From positions 11,208 to 19,505 of the forward strand of contig JAQTMA010000061.1 of the NCBI GenBank assembly GCA_028714615.1: 8,298 nt of DNA. Reading direction: 5' to 3'. Positions 6,359-8,298 of this stretch are shown piece by piece. The translations under genes were made by a program, and so were the position numbers. Under the pieces are notes generated by a model, which had not been told where the DNA came from, made no database searches, and worked only from the letters and a program-made list of their open reading frames with translations. Origin of the DNA: Anaerolineaceae bacterium (lineage in GTDB: Bacteria; Chloroflexota; Anaerolineae; Anaerolineales; Anaerolineaceae). Numbering within the stretch: position 1 is the first letter of the stretch; each line of letters begins with the position of its first letter.

Positions 6359-7356
6359 CTCACCGTGAACGGATCGAAATGTGCCTTGGCGGTGAACGCC
6401 CTGACCAAGTGCCGGTTGCCCTGTGGAGACATTTTCCGGTGGATGATCAGACTCCCGGTGGACTGGCCGCAGCTTGCACGAACTTCCAGCGAATGTACGA
6501 CTTTGATTTTTTGAAAGTCACTCCCGCCTCTTCCTTTTGCCTGCGTGATTGGGGAGTAAAAGATATCTGGAGAGGGAACACTGAAGGTACCAGGGATTAT
6601 TTCAATCATGTCGTCAACAAGCCTGAAGATTGGGAAAAGCTCCCAATTCTTGACCCCCACAAGGGAGCCCTGGGTGCTCAGCTTGAGTGCTTAAAACTTC
6701 TGAAAAGTGAATTTGGGAACGATCTACCCATTCTCCAGACCATTTTTAGTCCTTTAGCTCAGGCGAAACACCTGGTAGCGCCCGACCAGTTGCCCATTCA
6801 CATCCATCGCTACCCAGATGCCCTCGAAATCGGCTTGCGGCGAATCACTGAAACGACGCAGCGCTTCACCGAAGCAGCCCTTCAAACAGGCATCTCAGGG
6901 CTCTTCTACGCAGTTCAACATGCCCAATATGGGTTGCTCTCAGCGGCCGAATTTGTGCGCTTTGGGAAGATCTTTGATTTAAACGTCTTGGAAACTTCTC
7001 AATCCGCCTGGTTCAATCTTCTTCACATCCATGGGGATAACTTGATATTCGATCAATTACTCGATTATCCCGTCCAGGCGTTGAACTGGCATGACCGACA
7101 AACACCACCCAGCCTTTCAGAGGCCCAATCCAGGTTCCCTGGAGCAGTCTGTGGTGGTTTACGCCAGTGGGACACAATGGTATTGGACGATCCGGTGCAA
7201 ATCCTGATTGAGGCGAAGGATGCATTCGCCCAGACGCATGGCCGTCGATTTATCCTTGGAACAGGTTGCGTCCTTCCCATCACAACTCCCCACGGAAACC
7301 TCGTGGCCGTTCTCGATGCAATCCGGAATACCCGTGTCGATCAAGGACCAGCGTAA
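6340..7356 (+). CDS. Uroporphyrinogen decarboxylase superfamily protein (not HemE)
   Basis: A 338-aa TIM-barrel protein of the URO-D/MtaA/CmuA superfamily, which includes haem-pathway decarboxylases and corrinoid or coenzyme M methyltransferases. Family marks are THRERIEMCLGGERPDQVPVALW (7-29), YDFDFLKVTP (53-62), a PEDWEKLPILDP segment (95-106), LLHIHGDN (227-234), YPVQALNWHDR (243-253), GAVCGGLRQW (268-277) and the end GTGCVLPITTPHGNLVAVLDAI (307-328). The substrate-binding arginine pattern near the HemE N-terminus (RQAGR) is absent, so haem synthesis is unlikely. His229, His231 and Cys310 could form a metal site like the His-x-Cys...Cys zinc site of MtaA-type enzymes, with His in place of the first Cys; this is inference. 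The gene overlaps the TPR gene by 19 bases and directly abuts rsmD. The methyl or carboxyl substrate is unknown. Confidence 0.82.
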   Translation: MVKKALTHRERIEMCLGGERPDQVPVALWRHFPVDDQTPGGLAAACTNFQRMYDFDFLKVTPASSFCLRDWGVKDIWRGNTEGTRDYFNHVVNKPEDWEKLPILDPHKGALGAQLECLKLLKSEFGNDLPILQTIFSPLAQAKHLVAPDQLPIHIHRYPDALEIGLRRITETTQRFTEAALQTGISGLFYAVQHAQYGLLSAAEFVRFGKIFDLNVLETSQSAWFNLLHIHGDNLIFDQLLDYPVQALNWHDRQTPPSLSEAQSRFPGAVCGGLRQWDTMVLDDPVQILIEAKDAFAQTHGRRFILGTGCVLPITTPHGNLVAVLDAIRNTRVDQGPA

Positions 7357-7974
7357 ATGAGTGCTCCGCGCATCATTGCTGGACGGGCGCGTGGGATGCG
7401 CCTCAAGGATGTTCCGGGCGATATTACCCGACCGGTCACGGATCGGGTTAAAGAAGCCCTTTTTAACATTCTTTCAAGCGATATCGTTGGCTCCAGTATG
7501 CTTGACTTATTTGGCGGTACCGGTAGCGTCGGCCTTGAGGCGTTAAGCCGGGGAGCCAGCTTTGTCCGTTTCATCGATCTTCATCGTCCCGCCGTTGAAA
7601 CGATTAATGCCAACCTTCTCAATTGTGGTTTTACGGAAGGGGCGCAGGTGATGCGCATGGATGCATTTACCCAGCTCAAGCAATCACCTGACCGGAAGTT
7701 TGACTATGTATATATCGCTCCCCCACAATACAAGGATATGTGGTGTAAAGCGTTAACCGGATTGGATGCTAACCCAGGCTGGCTGGCGGATAATGCATGG
7801 ATTATCGTGCAAATTCACCCGGTTGAATATCGCTTTATCGACTATGCGAATTTCCAGGAGTTCGACCAACGCAAATATGGGTCGACATTATTGGTCTTTT
7901 ACGAACGCAAGCATGCGTCAGAGGGATCCCGTGATCCAATCCCAGCCAGACAAATCACTCCGAAAACCGGATAA
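7357..7974 (+). CDS. rsmD: 16S rRNA (guanine(966)-N2)-methyltransferase RsmD-like
   Basis: RsmD methylates N2 of G966 in 16S rRNA within the 30S subunit, using S-adenosylmethionine. The 205-aa protein starts with the family's RIIAGRARGMRL (5-16) and TRPVTDRVKEALFNIL (24-39). The SAM motif is MLDLFGGTGSVGLEALSRGA (48-67). Motif IV reads YIAPPQY (119-125) instead of the usual (N/D)PP(F/Y). Many Chloroflexota homologues seem to share this form, so it may be a lineage variant rather than a defect, but I cannot confirm that here. ATG 7357 immediately follows the stop of the URO-D-family gene, so translation is likely coupled. The polar last ~20 residues lie beyond the usual core. The 3' end overlaps the convergent Nudix gene by 20 bases. 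Confidence 0.85.
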   Translation: MSAPRIIAGRARGMRLKDVPGDITRPVTDRVKEALFNILSSDIVGSSMLDLFGGTGSVGLEALSRGASFVRFIDLHRPAVETINANLLNCGFTEGAQVMRMDAFTQLKQSPDRKFDYVYIAPPQYKDMWCKALTGLDANPGWLADNAWIIVQIHPVEYRFIDYANFQEFDQRKYGSTLLVFYERKHASEGSRDPIPARQITPKTG

Positions 7975-8298
7975 ACAGTTTCCCGGTTTCGTCATACGAG
8001 TATTGCGCTGAAAAAGGTGGGGTAGCTGCATCCGCTCCAAGTACCTTCTGAAGCAGCGTGGGAAGATCTTCCACTAGGGCTAAAGATTCTAATCGGAATG
8101 GACTAACCCATTCCAGTCTCCCCTCCGGTGATTCCGTCAAATCACCACCCCCGTACTCACCCTGGAAGATATACAATCCGACCCCAACATCTTCCCCGGT
8201 GTTGACTGTCACGACACCGCGCAACCGTATGGGTATGGCATCCAATCCGGTCTCCTCTTTGAGCTCTCTGAGCGCTGAACTCAATGGGTCTTCTCCTC
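7955..8298 (-). CDS. Nudix hydrolase (partial, N-terminus outside window)
   Basis: Nudix enzymes cleave nucleoside-diphosphate-linked substrates, using Mg2+ held by the Nudix box. On the minus strand the frame is open from the window edge to the TGA at 7957-7955. The visible chain begins inside the box: GEDPLSSALRELKEETGL matches the second half of the GX5EX7REUXEEXGU pattern, with the REL-x-EE-x-GL part complete. A strand-rich segment follows (GVVTVNTGEDVGVGLYIFQG), then EGRLEWVSP, typical of the fold. The TTG at 8284 falls inside the box and is not the real start. The substrate cannot be named. It converges on rsmD with a 20-base overlap and no visible terminator between them. Confidence 0.85.
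   Translation of the reverse strand, partial: GEDPLSSALRELKEETGLDAIPIRLRGVVTVNTGEDVGVGLYIFQGEYGGGDLTESPEGRLEWVSPFRLESLALVEDLPTLLQKVLGADAATPPFSAQYSYDETGKLFIRFSE

Noticed and set aside
4775..7356. A chlorophyll or haem biosynthesis cluster (BchI plus HemE)
   Set aside because: There are no other pigment or haem genes, the ATPase has no BchD/BchH partner, and the URO-D protein lacks the HemE arginine motif.

Overview
The window looks like chromosomal DNA from a Chloroflexota bacterium, most likely Anaerolineae or a close relative. This is inferred from protein character rather than a marker gene. The clues are a GtrA/UDP-glucuronate decarboxylase pair, a four-cysteine Mg-chelatase-like ATPase, an URO-D-fold protein with an HIHGDN motif, a G5/beta-propeller lipoprotein, and an RsmD with an APPQY motif. 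Coding density is high. There is no rRNA, tRNA, CRISPR array, insertion sequence or phage gene.

Layout. The left edge (1-526, minus) is nearly all of scpB, a chromosome condensation/segregation factor; its stop lies outside the window. A divergent intergenic region (527-645) carries a good extended -10 promoter reading right. That promoter should serve two lipoprotein genes: a small LmeA/DUF2140-like lipoprotein (646-1212) and a DUF348-G5-beta-propeller lipoprotein (1237-2862). Next, a UDP-glucuronate decarboxylase gene (2911-3870) overlaps a GtrA-family membrane protein gene (3867-4322) by 4 bp. After 68 non-coding bases comes a tight block: a small beta-flower-like hypothetical (4391-4768), a BchI/ChlI-like AAA+ ATPase (4775-5974), a TPR protein (5993-6358), an URO-D superfamily protein (6340-7356) and rsmD (7357-7974). 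The right edge (7955-8298, minus) is a partial Nudix hydrolase gene that converges on, and overlaps, rsmD.

How the genes may work together. The two lipoproteins are probably one cell-surface unit. UDP-glucuronate decarboxylase and GtrA point to nucleotide-sugar supply and lipid-linked sugar transport for a surface glycan. The ATPase/TPR/URO-D/rsmD genes overlap or nearly touch and are very probably co-transcribed, but no shared pathway follows from sequence. No other (bacterio)chlorophyll, cobalamin or haem biosynthesis gene is present, so the BchI-like and URO-D-like proteins should not be read as tetrapyrrole enzymes. I found no clearly new defence or mobile system. The most interesting items are the lipoprotein domain architecture, the orphan four-Cys ATPase operon with its TPR and beta-flower neighbours, the altered metal-site motif of the URO-D protein, and the promoter that overlaps the scpB start codon.
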